Of a DNA stretch of 64,000 bases, positions 1 to 12,955 are shown one piece after another. The DNA is taken from NCBI GenBank assembly GCA_034509495.1, contig CM067503.1:6125619-6189618 (forward strand), in the 5' to 3' direction. Position 1 is the first letter of the stretch; every line of letters starts with the position of its first letter. Source of the DNA: Acestrorhynchus altus (taxonomy: Eukaryota; Chordata; Actinopteri; Characiformes; Acestrorhynchidae). Below the pieces are notes generated by a model. That model ran no database searches. It was not told the origin of the DNA and saw only the letters and a program-made list of their open reading frames with translations. Both the position numbers and the translations under genes were made by a program.

Positions 1-38
1 GTGTCTCAGAACCAGGGGGAACACACAGGGGACACTGC

Positions 39-43
39 AGACT

Positions 44-108
<65 letters not shown>

Positions 109-112
109 TACA
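39..112. repeat. CT then CA microsatellite
   Basis: A CT dinucleotide run of about 48 bases is followed by a CA run. This is plain simple sequence. Confidence 0.95.
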
Positions 113-239
113 TACACTAAAGCACATTAGGCTTGATGGTATCAGCTGTCAGCAGCAGTGCAGAGAGAGAGAGGGAGGGGAGAGAGGAGAGGTGCAGTGC
201 TGAAATATAGCTCCCTATCACTTCTCTTACCTTGAACAG

Positions 240-345
240 AAACATAGGACATGTTCCAACGGCATTAGGGGTCCTTCAGGTTCTCTCTTCAGGTTCTGGA
301 CGTTCTAGATAGCCGCGTCTCGGCGCTGTGGAGAGAAGGAGGGGG
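240..345 (-). other. Candidate 5' exon of a minus-strand gene leaving the window (possibly syngap1)
   Basis: On the minus strand an acceptor-like ttctctccacag is followed by about 90 bases ending in a donor TTCAAG|gtaaga. An ATG 22 bases before the donor gives MSYVSVQ, and an upstream overlapping ATG gives MPLEHVLCFCS. In human, SYNGAP1 lies just beyond PHF1 in the same direction, so a syngap1 5' end is a reasonable guess, but no diagnostic residues are seen. Confidence 0.22.
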
Positions 346-540
346 TGAGAATGATAAAGAACCTGCTGGTCATGAGCTCCGTCGACGCAGAGCACCGCTC
401 CGGTGTGGAAAACAGCAGAAAAACAGCGATAAATGTCAGAAAAAGAGGAGAAAATGTCAGTCCGGGCCGCGGAGAGCCGCTGGGTTTCGCCAAACAAATA
501 GTGGCACGCGCAGAGAGCGGCGAAGGGGGGGAGAGATGGA

Positions 541-580
<40 letters not shown>

Positions 581-600
581 GAGAGAGTGTGTGTGTGAGG
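541..600. repeat. GA/GT microsatellite
   Basis: An interrupted GA run is followed by GTGTGT. It makes an open frame on each strand (345-773 and 305-829) that is not credible coding sequence. Confidence 0.9.
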
Positions 601-693
601 GAGAGAGGAAAGGGGGGGTCAGGAGGGAGTGTGCCGTCTGTTTTTTCCGCGGTTTTAAATCGATATGCGCTCCGTGTCCCTCTCTCAGCGCCT

Positions 694-748
694 GTAACGC
701 GTTAGCTCGGTGGCTAACGCCGTTACTAAGGAGCTCCCCCTTAGTAAC
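694..748. repeat. Two adjacent inverted repeats
   Basis: The first pairs gtaacgcgttagc (694-706) with gctaacgccgttac (713-726), with one extra base. The second pairs gttactaagg with ccttagtaac (about 722-748), a perfect 10-base stem. Both lie in CpG-bearing sequence. Confidence 0.75.
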
Positions 749-2799
749 CGCGCTCCCACACGCCCGAGAGTGAGACAGAGTGAGAGTGAGACAGAGTGAG
801 AGGAGCCTACGTGCTGGCGTGTTTCTCACACGCCCCGAATGTGTCTAATGAGTGTGGGTTTCCGAAGTTTCGCCGCCGACCGTTCAACTGGTGCCGGCTG
901 CGCTGACCGCCAAGGCGTCTAAACCAGCCAGGTGTGTGAGCTGGACCCCGGGGGACCGGCCTCTGCCCGCAGCCCAGAGAACGACGAGCTGGCACACAGA
1001 TACGCGTCTGAGGTCGTGCTTCCAGTCTGCAGTCAGAAGTCCTGGGAAGAAGCTTCTGGAAGCTGGGTATCCCCACAGTTTGGAAACACGCCTGTGTTTG
1101 TATTGCTCTCTCAGCGGGGACCCGTCCGGGACCTGTGTGTCGCTTGTCTGTAGAACTGTAGGCTCGGGTTGTGGGATGTTTGCATAGTTTGATGTGCTTT
1201 TGTTTGCCAAACATGCAGAAAAGTATTAATAGGAGACAGGCACGCACATGTTTTGGTGATTTATTGTTAAATGTGTGAATTTGAACTTGTTTTATCAAAA
1301 GACTGTTAACATTGTGTGTTTCTTTGGTTTGTTTGTTTTTTTGCTTATAAGGAATAAAAACACTTGATCCAAAAATTATGATCTGGAGTGTTTTTCCACT
1401 GAAGATTAAATTGACAAGGATTTTAATAGTAATAAGCTGCTGGAAAATGTATAAAAGCAGGTCAAATAGAATAAAAAACAATGTGAATGTATTTTTTATT
1501 TTTATTTACGGTTTTGAACAGTGAGAAAAGAAAGAAAAGCCCCTCCCTCCTCATGTTCCTCTGTAAGTCACTATCTGGCGTGGTGATGTCATTAGCCCCG
1601 CCCCTTATCCCTGATCAGTCAGAGTCTGTATGCAGTGTGAGTGTACAGGTGGACAGAGCAGTAAACATGCACTGGAAGCTCCTTTAGCATTTAAACTGGG
1701 ATTTGGTTCAGCTGGAAATGAGTGAATTTTAGCTGATTTCTGAGCTGGATTACTCATGGATGGTTCATCTCACAACGATGAGCTTGTTAGACTTAACCAT
1801 TGTTGTGAGATGTGTTTCATGTCTGTAGGTTACTCTGATCCTGAGTCATGAAGCTTAGAATAGCATGTAATTGTCCACAAAGTGCGGATCTCGGGTTATT
1901 GACCCTTATTTTGCATCAACTTTCAAAGTTAAGAGCATTTGTTTTTGCTTTCGCCTGTAAAGTCTCTGGGAATACATGTTCTTGGGTGGACAGTGATGTG
2001 TTACTGGGTCCATACATGGGGCCAGCATGAAAACACTCTGGTTCCCAGTTGGGCTACCATACAGGCATGTTTTCTGGATATTAACTGTTCAAACCGTAAA
2101 GGCCTTTATCTTGGTCCATACCAAAATGCTATGTTTTTGCAAGAAGGATGGGAACTGTGCACAGAAATATGAATATCCAGCAAGGGCGTAGATTTAGAAT
2201 GGATGGAGGTGATGTGTCCCCATCAATATCCAGTGATTATTGAATTGTCCCCACCAATAATTTCATCTACGGACATAGAATTAGGATGGATGAATTGACC
2301 ACCAATATCCCCTCGGTTCTCTGTCTGACAACCTGTGGATATTCAGTCCTTGCACAGGGCTGAACCCCCCCACACACACACTCACACACAGCATAGCCCA
2401 AGAAGCTGAGGCTGAATGCTATGGTAACCAGAGCCAAGATGGCGTTTACTGCAGCCAAGAGTGTACTTCTGTAGTAGCATTAGAGTCATTTAAAAGCCGA
2501 TAGGCCACTGCCATGTCTCCTTTTCTTCATACTGGCTTCAGGCCTTATTACAACACATGCCAAGCAGATCCAATTTAAAAAAAATTCCATTCTGTGGAGT
2601 TTTCATTAATACAGAATGAACTTGTTCTAATATTCATACAGGGCTGCCATCTGGTGGCCTCATACATATCCTACAGATTTGTAGTGAAAGAGTTTAAAAG
2701 GGTATTTCACAGCTTGGTACATGCATTTGTACCTAGTTCAGTCACTGAGCTGTAAATAAAGTGATTGAGTGATCTGATGTGAAGTGTACTTTGTATTTC

Positions 2800-3290
2800 T
2801 ATAATTACTGACTATAGTCCATCTGATTCTCTGCTTGCCTGTTCTTTCACCTTTTTCCCTCTGATCTTCAGTGGTCAGGACCGCACTGGACCACTATTCT
2901 GAGGGTGGTGGGTCATTCTCAGCACTGCAGTGACACTGACGTGGTGGTGTGTTAGTGTGTGTTGCACTGGTATGAGTGGGCCAGACACAGCACTGGTGCT
3001 GGAGTGTTTAAACACTGTCCACTCTATTGGGACTCTATTGTTTCTGCTCATCTATTTGTGTTGGTCATCCTCTAGTCCTTCATCAGTGCTCACAGTGCGC
3101 TGCCCATAGGACACTGTTGGCTGGATATGTCTGGTTGGTGGACTGTTCTGAGTCCAGGATTGACACTGAGGTGTTAAAAAACCACTTGTACCAGTGCAAC
3201 ACACACTAACACACCACCACCACCACCGGGTCTGTGTCACTGCAGTGCAGAGAATGACCCACCAACCAAAAGTCACAGAGAAAAGTTGAA
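2800..3290. mobile_element. Foldback (long inverted repeat) element, copy 1
   Basis: The sequence around ggtgggtcattctcagcact (about 2905-2972) recurs inverted at about 3190-3265. The left flank carries gatcttcagtggtcagga, shared with the copy near 39360. It has no coding capacity. This short repeat type is common in fish genomes; I cannot assign a superfamily. Confidence 0.75.
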
Positions 3291-3519
3291 GAAGCTTGTC
3301 TTTGATGCACTTAACTGTGGTGTTAATATTACTTATAAACATTAAAATAAACTTTACTTGTAAAAACAGATCTGTTGTGTAAAATCACCAGTAACCACAC
3401 AAGCACTTCTCTGTTTTGTATGCAGTGTTGATCATGGAGACAATAGAGGTCAGTGTTGTCATAAAAGTTTGGTTTTGGGAGTATTTTACACCCTGCATGT
3501 ATATCTTTGTCATTAATGA

Positions 3520-3640
3520 TGGATGGATGGATGGATGGATGGATGGATGGATGGATGGATGGATGGATGGATGGAAAGTCGAGGAATCTGTTGGGTGGAT
3601 GAATGGAATGTCGAGGAATCCGATGGATGGATGGGACATT
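3520..3640. repeat. GGAT microsatellite
   Basis: A run of ggat units (3522-3574) is followed by degenerate units spaced by a duplicated gtcgaggaatc segment. Confidence 0.95.
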
Positions 3641-3869
3641 ATTCAGGAACAATATAGGAACAGCACAGGACCAACGAAGGCTCATTCAGCCTGTCCTCAT
3701 GTATACATGAAGGCAGAAGATCTGAATATTGTCTGTGCAATGAGAGATGAATAGAGGAGCAGTAATGACCGTCCATTCAGTGAGTCTGTCAGTTATGTAA
3801 ATGTGTAGATAAAGTGTCAGTGCACTGATTGGTTAGAATAAGGACAATGTCCAGCCACATCCAGTTAGT

Positions 3870-4140
3870 GGCTCAGTGTGTGATAATGTCCGACACAGTG
3901 AGGAGGAGTTGTACAGTGTGATCGCTGTTGGTACAAATGACCTGTTGTACAGCTCCTCGCCACAGCTGAGATGAAACAGTCTGTTGCTGAAAGTTCACTG
4001 CTGTCTGACCAGTAAGTCATGGAGGGGATGAGATGTGTTGTCCAGGAGTGTCCTCCTTTCCGCCACCACCGCCTCAAAGCTCTCCAGTGAGCATCCAAGA
4101 ACAGAGCCCACCTTCTTGATCCGTTTGTTGAGCTTCTTAT
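3870..4140 (-). mobile_element. Probable LINE fragment (region downstream of reverse transcriptase)
   Basis: The text resembles the 3' coding region of fish L2-type LINEs read on the minus strand (phrases such as ctccagtgagcatccaagaa and cttgatccgtttgttgagct). It is too decayed to give a continuous protein. Confidence 0.45.
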
Positions 4141-6106
4141 TATGCAGACATTTTGGAAAATTGCAAGGATTCCCTTTTAATTCGAAGCAGGTTCAGCAAA
4201 GATGAAGCAAGAAGATAAGCAAAAAATACTCCTGAGAGACAAATCGGAGAGAAATCTGGCCTTTCACTTGACCTTTTCATGTGTGTCATCAGACAGTGCT
4301 CTTTCTAAGATACACTAAAATGAAGCAGAACCCCATTATGAACTCTATTTTCAAACCCAGGTCTAGAATTCCCAGCAGTGATGATCTCCTCAGTGTCATC
4401 TGGACTGAGTACAGCTTCTCTGAGCTTCTGAGCAGCCGTACTGTTTGTGTGAAGCCTACACTGAGAGAGGGAAGGAGGCAGAAAATCTCATCATGTCACG
4501 TCACGTCTCTGCGGTTATTCGATTTTGGTGGAGAAATGAGCTTGTATTTGAGGCATGCTCCCCTTCCCCAAACGGGAGCGTTAATTCTATTGCAGTGGCT
4601 CAGCTTGTCCCAGTGATATTGTCACCTAAAATACTGAGCTTATTTAAGCCCTGCAAACACGCACATACAGGAGATGGTCAGGGATAGAAAAGCAAGTCCA
4701 GCTGACAGGGATCTGCTGATTTCTGATGTTCCTGGCAGTAATAAACTGAATCTACTGAAGATTTCTCTCCAGTAGCTCAGCAGCCAAGATATGTGTGTAT
4801 CTGAAGTTTGCCCTTAAACTACAAGGTCACTGATCGAGAAATCGAAGCAGATAGAACAATCTTCGGTTAGTTGAATGCTTCCTGAAGGTTTCAACTTGTA
4901 GAACATGCAGTCTGTCAGTTCCTCAGGATGTTCCGAGAAAATTTTGATTTTTTTTTTTTCTGCATAGTTTATTAATTTATTCACACATTTGAATCTGGGC
5001 TCTTCATCTTTGGTATGCATATTTCAAAAAGTCATAAATCCTATCAGTGTAAATTCAGAATTTTTCATGTTTAATTAAACTCCATTTCTTTATGTCACAT
5101 TTATTAAATATTATGTATGAGTGTGATATCAGTGTGATTGTGTATCAGTTGTAACACTCTCTTTCATTTTTACTTTTGGAAATATTATTTTAAATCTTTC
5201 CATAATATTATGTTGCTTTCCATTTACCTCAGCTGCCTGGTGTTGAAACTGGGAATGATGTAAGAAGCCAGAAAAGACCACAAAGGGGTTTGTGGTGGTC
5301 CCATTTGATCATGCTCTTTATGTCAACCTGGGGGTGGCCGGGGTTCCCTTTTGATCGACTGGCTTCTTTACCATCTCAGTGGCCTACACCCATAGGAGCC
5401 TCTAGGATTTTTTCCAGGTTCTCCCAATGGCCAGTCCATCCCTGATTTCAAAACATTTCCAAAAATTGCAAAATAATGTGCAGTTTACTACAACTGTCAG
5501 AACATGCCCCACTTTTTACATTTGAGAAAATACCAAGAACATATCTGGCCTCGTTCGAGTATGGCAGTCACTGTAGAAAACATGGGAATGATCATGCATG
5601 AGCTTACAGTGCAGAAGCAACAGTGAAAATCCTGCAAACCCGGTTTGTCCAGTAAGTGTAATGTTTTAACAGTAAAATGTGCAGTTCCACCACACCTCTC
5701 CATACTCTCCAGCTTCTCCATACTGGTCTTGCAGATGGTCTTTTTCAGCCAAGACTCTCACACCCTTCGTGTAACCCCAAAACTGTGCCAATATCAGCAC
5801 ATTAAACTCTTAGACTCAGACACTGGAGATGGAAAGACATTATAGAGGAGATGGAAATGGGCTGTTCTGTCAGTGAAACATATGGCAATGTGAGGAGCTA
5901 CACATCATACTGCACCCAGCCAAGAGAGAGCTCCACTTTAAAAATATGATGAATATGGGATATTTATATAATCCTAACTTTGTTCTTAGTGCTAATCATT
6001 TTCCATATTAGAATTTTACATTCTGCTGCTCGTCATATCTAACTTCTTCTTTTTTGTAGTGTTTTACTCTTTTTTCTACTTCCTGTTTATGTTACACAGT
6101 GATTAC

Positions 6107-6111
<5 letters not shown>

Positions 6112-6186
<75 letters not shown>
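6112..6186. repeat. TA microsatellite
   Basis: About 37 TA units. Confidence 0.98.
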
Positions 6187-6189
<3 letters not shown>

Positions 6190-6987
6190 TAAACAGTAGT
6201 TGATATTTGGAAGAGTTTTAGGTGTCTAGGTCAATGTCTCTCAACCCTGGTCCTGGCGCCCCCTACTGTGCACAAAGTAGTGGATACCCTGCTTAACAAC
6301 CCCTGTCCAAAATTGAGTTGTTTAAATATTCTTATGTTGTGACAAGTTCTTAACATTAAGTGAGGTGTTTTCTTTGATGCCTTTTAGACTCTTTATCTGG
6401 AAAACAGAAGGTTAATCTTCATATATGTCAATGTCACTATAAAGACATTAAGGCTCAATATCTCAACACTGTTCAGAACGCAGATAGATTCCACGAAATG
6501 TGTAAGTTTCAGCACTGGAACATCGATGAAAAAATGAAATGCAGTACCTATGAATTCTGTATCAGTACATCATAATTAACTCCAAACACAACATAATGCT
6601 GGTCATCAAAGTAATCATCAAAGGTTAATCAGTGCATTATCAGAATATGTTGCCGTATACAATCAGTGCTCCCATCTAAACCTCAATGCTCACTGATGTT
6701 AACCAGGTAGCCCAGGGTGCAGAACACGTACTTGAAATATCTGCACTAATCTGGATCTATCACTTCATTGTTCACAAGTCTTTATTCCATCCATGCTGCA
6801 CAAAACGAATTCCTCTAATTTGCCTCCAGTCTTTGTTAAGCAGTAGAATGGTGGAGCTCATTAGAGAGAAGGGGATGGTGATGTGGAGATCTAGAGCAAA
6901 TATCTATAGAACCTGCTCTGCTCTCGTTAAAAAGAAACAGACATGCAGAAAACAGCACTGGTTAATCGATCCATTAGGTTCATATGT

Positions 6988-7022
6988 ATAAGCATCTAAT
7001 GAAGGACTCATTAGATGCTTAT
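6988..7022. repeat. Perfect short hairpin
   Basis: Arms ataagcatctaatga (6988-7002) and tcattagatgcttat (7008-7022) pair over 15 bases with a 5-base loop. Two G-T wobbles and one more pair could extend it. Confidence 0.85.
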
Positions 7023-8109
7023 GTACCGCATTGAGGAAAATACAACTCCATGATTAATCTGGCTCATGTGCAGCTGCATGTTACTCACTATAAGCAGTTC
7101 ATTCCACACCTGCTTTTCTAATGTGCGACTAAATCTGAGCAAACAGTGACGATGAATAAGAATGTTGATATTTCTCTCATTAATAATGAGAATAAATGCA
7201 CTAACGCCTGATATCTAAACATTGCTGTAACAATATATTAACCATCATAACACCACAGACATATGATATAGAACAAAAAAACACTGAAGACATATTCTTT
7301 GTCCTGTAGTTTTCTTTAAATATCACATGCTTATCACTGAATTTCATATTTCATGTAAACTGCAATTCAAAAGTCTGGAAGCATAAAATGAATTGTATCC
7401 AGCAGTAACTTGTCGCTACTTCCTGAAATACTGAGCATTTCCAGCGTCTGGGGGACAGCTATGCATTACTTAGTGATAAATAATATACTGTATTCTCTTG
7501 CCTGCATGAGTTTTCTTGTACAAAGCATTCTGGATGTTAATAGTCTAACTTCAGTCTCATTGTAATAGCTTCCACAATCAGTGTGCAATCATCTAATTCA
7601 TGTGTCATGATTTTAAAATGACATTTTCACAGCTTCCCTCAAAGTAGCTGAAATATGTTTTGCACCATTAAAAAGAAGCTCCTACAAAAGTATCTAATAT
7701 ATAATAAAGGCAAATCAAGACCAATTTGAATTACATGGCTTTTTGTCTGATGAAACAGGAATGAATGGTATTTTAAAGCACCAATTCAGTCATGGTTCTG
7801 TGTAGCCTCACACAAGTTCCAGTGTGGTCATGATCCATACAGAACCCCTTTGGGTGTTTGAGCATTTAGTGGAGAAATGCTGGTCTTTTAAGCCTCTGCT
7901 AAGTTCAGTGTTCATCAGCACAATGTAACCTTTGAACAAGACCTTTCACATCTGGTTTACTGCACTTCACAGCAGGACCACCACCAAAATATTTAAACAT
8001 GGTGGTGGAATAAATACATAAATAAAATTTAATACATGTTTTGAGTTTCTGTTGTTATAATATTATATATTTTTTAAAGATCTGAATAAAGTAATATGCA
8101 AATACTGCC

Positions 8110-8470
8110 GTGTCTATAGTGACTCAGCAGACTAAGACACTGAGTTTGAGGGTCCGAATCACACTGCTTCACCCTCAGCAGCCAAAGTCTAAGAGAGCAC
8201 AATTGTCCATGCTCTCCGTTGGTGGGTAGATGGCGCTCTCTCTCCCCAATCACTCCCCTGTGCTGCTGGCCAACAGGTGTCCACTGGCTGATTTATCAGA
8301 ACTGGGGATCCAGAACTTTCATGCAAACATGTTGGCTGTCTCTTTGAAAAGACATGTGCTTGTCCTCACCATCCCAGTCTCAGTGATGGGAGGAGTCCTA
8401 GCGAGTGGGTGGGTTAATTATCATTACCAAATTGGACCAAAATCACGCCTGAAGCCCCTCCTCCCAATCT
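8110..8470 (+). mobile_element. SINE-like dispersed repeat
   Basis: It begins with a degenerate tRNA-like head (gtgactcagcagactaagac, with B-box-like gggtccgaatcac) and ends near an A/T-poor tail with ccaaattggaccaaaatcac, like known fish SINE tails. The open frame at 8230-8472 is not a gene. Confidence 0.45.
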
Positions 8471-9530
8471 AATGTCCTATAAATAAACCCACATTTTCTT
8501 ATGTGTCTACCACTTCCACCCTCTACCACTTTACCTCCTCCCTTTTAACTCAGCCATATCTCTCATTCGCAGCTCCACTTATCAAAGAGGGGACTGGCTT
8601 CCTACCAAAACCAGAAGCCACCTGAACTCCAGCACAGAAAGTCGTCTGCGTTCTCCCCCTGCTCTTATGGTCTACTCCTAAATCTGTCGTACGCTGATGG
8701 CATGGCCCCAACAAGCAAAATGAAACTCAGCCTGCTGACACCTTGTGAGAGTGGCTGGAAAATGTCAGGTTCAAGCCTCTACATAAATATGGTCAGGTCT
8801 AAAGGCAGAATTGATTTTTTATTTCTTTATGGTTCTTTATTTCAAGATCTCCAAATAATCCCATGATGAAATGTACGGGCATCTGCAGGAGGTGGTCAAT
8901 AAAAGGCTATTCATCAGATTCTTCTACGATGTGATGAGCAATGCTTTTATTAGTTGTTCACATTTTAGGTGTTGACCTACTGTACACAATGTATAAACTC
9001 AATTTGACCAAAAGTCATTGATAACATCGAACCAAACTTGTACTTGACAACATTTTAACCAAAGAAAGGCAAAAATAAATAAACAAAAATAGAGGAGTAC
9101 AGTCTGCTACTTTTTGTCCCTTGACTTTAAAGTTAACCCTGAATTGTTTTTTAAAAATCCATCTATGGCCTAAAAAACACTTCACAGGCGTGTTGTACAT
9201 GATTTCTCATGAATGAACGAAAAAATAAAAGAAATACATTACATTCGTTTCATCCACTGATGAAATAAACCTCAGACCCAAAAGCTCTAATCTAGGAAAG
9301 GACTGTGTTGGTTCTTAAACATTCCATGCAGAGACATCTTGCATCCAAAGGCCTTAGTTTTCATGTAAGTATATTAAGGTCATAGATTTGACAACATTTA
9401 GAGTAAAATCCAACAGTGAACAACTCAAATGATTTAAATCCAGTGAAACTGAGAAATCCTGTAACACAACTGATCTTAACATAATGCATATGATAATTCA
9501 GCTTAACACTAGTATACAAGTATACTTTGA

Positions 9531-9532
<2 letters not shown>

Positions 9533-9556
<24 letters not shown>
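9533..9556. repeat. Poly-T tract
   Basis: About 23 T residues; possibly the poly(A) tail of a minus-strand insertion, though no body was recognised. Confidence 0.85.
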
Positions 9557-9562
<6 letters not shown>

Positions 9563-9839
9563 AAGGCCATTATTATATTTAAGGCTAATGTTACCACAGT
9601 TTTTACATTAAGTTACAGATCAAAAGTGTCAAAAGTACTCCATTTAAATCCTCGGCATACTAGTCAACTACTGGGTGGATACAATTCAATATCACGATAT
9701 TTTACAGTGTTAGAGGATCACAGATTTGCATTAATAAGGTTAACTAACACATTAACTAACTAGGCAATCGTCCTCTGGTCTGAAAGAGTCTTACGTTTTG
9801 TTCTCCACACCAAAGAGAATTGTTTGGGCATTTACTTTA

Positions 9840-9905
9840 CATTTACATTCTCAGCGTTTGCCTGAAACTCTTATCCAGAGTGACTTACATCTGAGCATAA
9901 AAGCT
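9840..9905. repeat. Dispersed tttacatttacatt repeat
   Basis: Starts tttacatttacattctca and includes cttatccagagtgacttaca, a phrase widespread in teleost repeats. Related text occurs at 58578-58625 and 63855-63910. Confidence 0.6.
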
Positions 9906-10399
9906 GTGACAGAAAGGAAGCTGTGGCATAAGTCTCTGAATTGCATATGGGGCTGAGTAGCTGCAGACCACTCAGAGTGCCCATGCTAACCCGCTGTCCA
10001 CCATGGAAATGTCCTACGACGGACATACAAGACTCAGAACTGGAACTTGTATTAACATAAAGGACATCTCAATGCAGCCAAACATCTGTAGGATGTGCCG
10101 GACCAAGGCAGATCCTCAACGGCTCCACTTAAAAGATCTGCTTATAATGTCTTAACGACAGACACCAATAGCTTATGGAGCAGGTGGTTGTAATATCCAT
10201 TGTTTATCTTGGTCTTTCGTTTTCTCCGAAGTGTCATGTTCACCTACTTTTCAATTAAATATTTGAATCCACCAGAGAAGTGCATTGTGACACTTCTTTG
10301 TGCGCGAGACGTGTGGCATCATCTGATTTCCCTCTTGCACAATATTTTAACTGATAACAAAAAACAACATGGACATGGATCTGGACAAATGTATTTGTA

Positions 10400-10614
10400 G
10401 CTCCTCCCTCTAGCCCACACCTGCTGTTAGACATGCTGCCAATAGGTTCATTTTCATCTGCTCCAGAATCCTATTCTATTGGCAGTACGTCTCTACACGG
10501 AGCAGAGAAACATTGTGTGCATTTGCACATCTGTGTCAGCAATGGGTGTAAGTTAAATTGGCTGAATACATCTAATTAAAGGAGTGTCCACAAACACTTT
10601 GGACATATAGTGTA
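10400..10614 (+). mobile_element. MITE family A (3' part)
   Basis: Shares ctctagcccacacctg, ctattctattggcagtac and the end tgtccacaaacactttggac with eight or more other copies here. The terminal text ...ggacatatagtgta is the inverted counterpart of the start tacactatatagacaaaagt. It is non-coding. Confidence 0.85.
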
Positions 10615-11343
10615 CACGGCAGTTCAAATATTTTGATATTATCAACATCGCATAGCTAATTCAAGTGCATTACTCATTAATTCTGAGCTATTGAAGGCTT
10701 GGCGATGAGACACCATTGACAAATTGTGATCTTATTCATGGTCTTCCAATAGGACACTGTGTGAAGGCTCTAGAAATATCCATAGCTGTATATTTTGCCC
10801 TACCATCTGTGTTACAGGATTTACAGTAGGCTGCTTAAGTCATTTGAGTGTGCTGCGCACACACATAATTACCACATCTGAAACTTTTAAATTAGCTCAG
10901 TGCAGCTGAATCAGGAAAAAGTAAATCTGAAGTGATTACATTCACTCAGCTAATTTAAAAACTGAAGAAACATTTTCTAGCTGATCTCCTTCGGCTTCAG
11001 CTTCTCCTTTTGTTCAGTGCACACACACACTGATGGTTCAGTATTTTTGCAAACTTAAAGAATTTCACCTGCTTTACCTACTGGATAACCGAATCAGGTG
11101 GGACGAAGGTGTCAGCCAGGTAGAACATCAGTTCACTTTTAATTAAGATAAGCATCATTTGTGTCTCTTTGACACCTGATATTAACATGTGTCCAGGGAT
11201 GATCTGATCATTAGTGGCCAGCAGAAAGTACGGGCATGAATGGGGTACAATGTGTCTCGAGCACGTATTGTTATCTGACTCCTCAAACCACATTCAGAGG
11301 TGGTCAGAGACACATATGTCCACGTTATTCTTGTAGTGTGAAT

Positions 11344-11392
11344 TAGGGCTGGGTGATATGTTCATATCCCAATATATTTTGATTTGAGATTT

Positions 11393-11452
<60 letters not shown>

Positions 11453-11630
11453 AAATCCACTGTGGGCAAAGGGGAGCAGATTAGAGGAGGAGCTGAGAGC
11501 AGGGAGTGGAGCACAAAAAAGGTTTTCCACAAAGGTTGAAACTGATTATTTTAAAACTTTAAAACTATTATCAATATTGCCAGTTTATATACCAATATGG
11601 ATATAAATATTGATATATCGCCCAGCCCTA
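11344..11630 (+). mobile_element. MITE family B with internal GT microsatellite
   Basis: It is bounded by tagggctgggtgatat and atatcgcccagcccta, which are terminal inverted repeats. It holds a GT run (11395-11450) and the shared gaggaggagctgagagcag core. It is non-coding. Confidence 0.85.
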
Positions 11631-12702
11631 GTGTCCACTGTCCCATCGTCCACTGTCTGTTAGCAGAGCATGGTACAATAACAAACTAACTAATGGATGA
11701 AGGTGCCTCATCACATTTCATTTAATGCATGCCATGTCCCTTCTGCAGCAGGAATGTTGTGAGAAGTCTGATTACACGTGGTCACAAGGGACAATTTTCA
11801 AATTCTATGTATTAACACATCATTTCTACTCAGAGCACCCAGGACGCATGTTAATGCTAGGTGCGGATGGGGTCTTAACTGTGGTTGCAACACTCTGAAA
11901 TTATTATATATGAACATTTAATACAATAACTGTCTGGAATATTGAATTTGATCAATATGGGTCATGTTCTGATCTAAACAGGGTTTACTAAGCTTGAGCA
12001 CTTGAAGGTGTACTTAAATAAAGTGAGTAATGAAGGTGCTATTCAGCATCTCCATATCAGACGATCCCAAGACGTGCAAAATGGACTTTTCTCTGTTGCC
12101 TAATTATGTTATTGATCAGACCAGGTCTCCTTAAGTCATTGATCATTAAGAGTTTGCATATTAAGAAGGAATATCTCATTATGACTCAGGTGAATAGGAT
12201 TATCAGTATTTCTCAAGGGTGTCCTTCTTCCCTTTTAAGGTAATATTACAATTACTGGTGTACTTTATGGCCTCCCGATAAACATCAATGTGGCAAATCA
12301 TATCTCTTAGATTGTGATGAGTGCATAAACAACATAGAATTACCATGAATAGCTTATATCGTATATATATAATACAAATCATGATAGTAAAGTTCAAGGC
12401 ATTCTAAAGGTGTTTTCTAACAGTATTCAAAATATAGGAGACGCCTGTGGGGGGAAAAGAGATCTAACAGTATAATCCCACAGAGTGAAGTTGCTGTTGA
12501 GCTCAACCTGGATTTGTTTTGTGTATTTTTTTTCCTCTTTGCCTGCCGAGACTCGAGTCCAGTGCTCTGTCAGCCGCACATTTACAGCCCATCCTGATCT
12601 CACAGGTTCATACAGCTTTCCGTGGTCACTCCCTACCGTCTAATGTTATCTACTCTCTCACTCTCTATCACATACATTCACCCTCTTCTCTCGCCCTCTT
12701 CA

Positions 12703-12955
12703 TTAGTAGACTCGCACATTTCCCCATTCCACCAGGTACTGGACCTTCCCATCCGGTGTGATGCGCCTGGCCAGAATCCTGACGGCCTCCCCGCCGCCCC
12801 AGCCTCTGGCTGCAGGCCCGTCCATGCTCACTCCGTTTGGGTAGGGAGAAACATCTCGCAGGAACAGAGAGGGGCACTGCTCGAACCTCTGACCAGTTGG
12901 ATGAGTGGGTGAGAAGGGCAGGCAGGGCGCCGGAACCCGACAAGGATCCTCAGCA
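12703..12955 (-). CDS. phf1: phf1 coding exon 15 (C-terminal chromo-like domain and stop)
   Basis: Encodes 83 residues and TAA at 12703-12705. The end, AVRILARRITPDGKVQYLVE then WGNVRVY, matches the Polycomb-like C-terminal domain that contacts SUZ12. The acceptor is atcccttacag. The preceding part is Pro/Ser-rich linker. Confidence 0.95.

Larger units (their letters stand above)
1200..12702. other. Intergenic, no gene recognised
   Basis: No exon with homology was recognised on either strand. The region holds a foldback element (about 2800-3290), a LINE fragment (about 3870-4140), TA, GGAT and GT microsatellites, a SINE-like repeat (8110-8470), and MITE copies at 10400-10614 and 11344-11630. 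In human, CUTA lies here between PHF1 and SYNGAP1; no CUTA motif was seen. Confidence 0.6.

Noticed and set aside
305..829. Long overlapping open frames on both strands
   Set aside because: Their length comes from GA/CT dinucleotide repeats without stops; the translations are Ser/Leu or Arg/Glu runs.
852..1210. Plus- and minus-strand open frames of about 110 codons in CpG-bearing sequence
   Set aside because: No recognisable domain; overlapping frames on both strands suggest composition effects and not coding.
1200..12700. Search for cuta between phf1 and the left edge
   Set aside because: No NEKVAKEIA-type or other CutA motif was seen in any frame; it may be absent, diverged or split among small exons.
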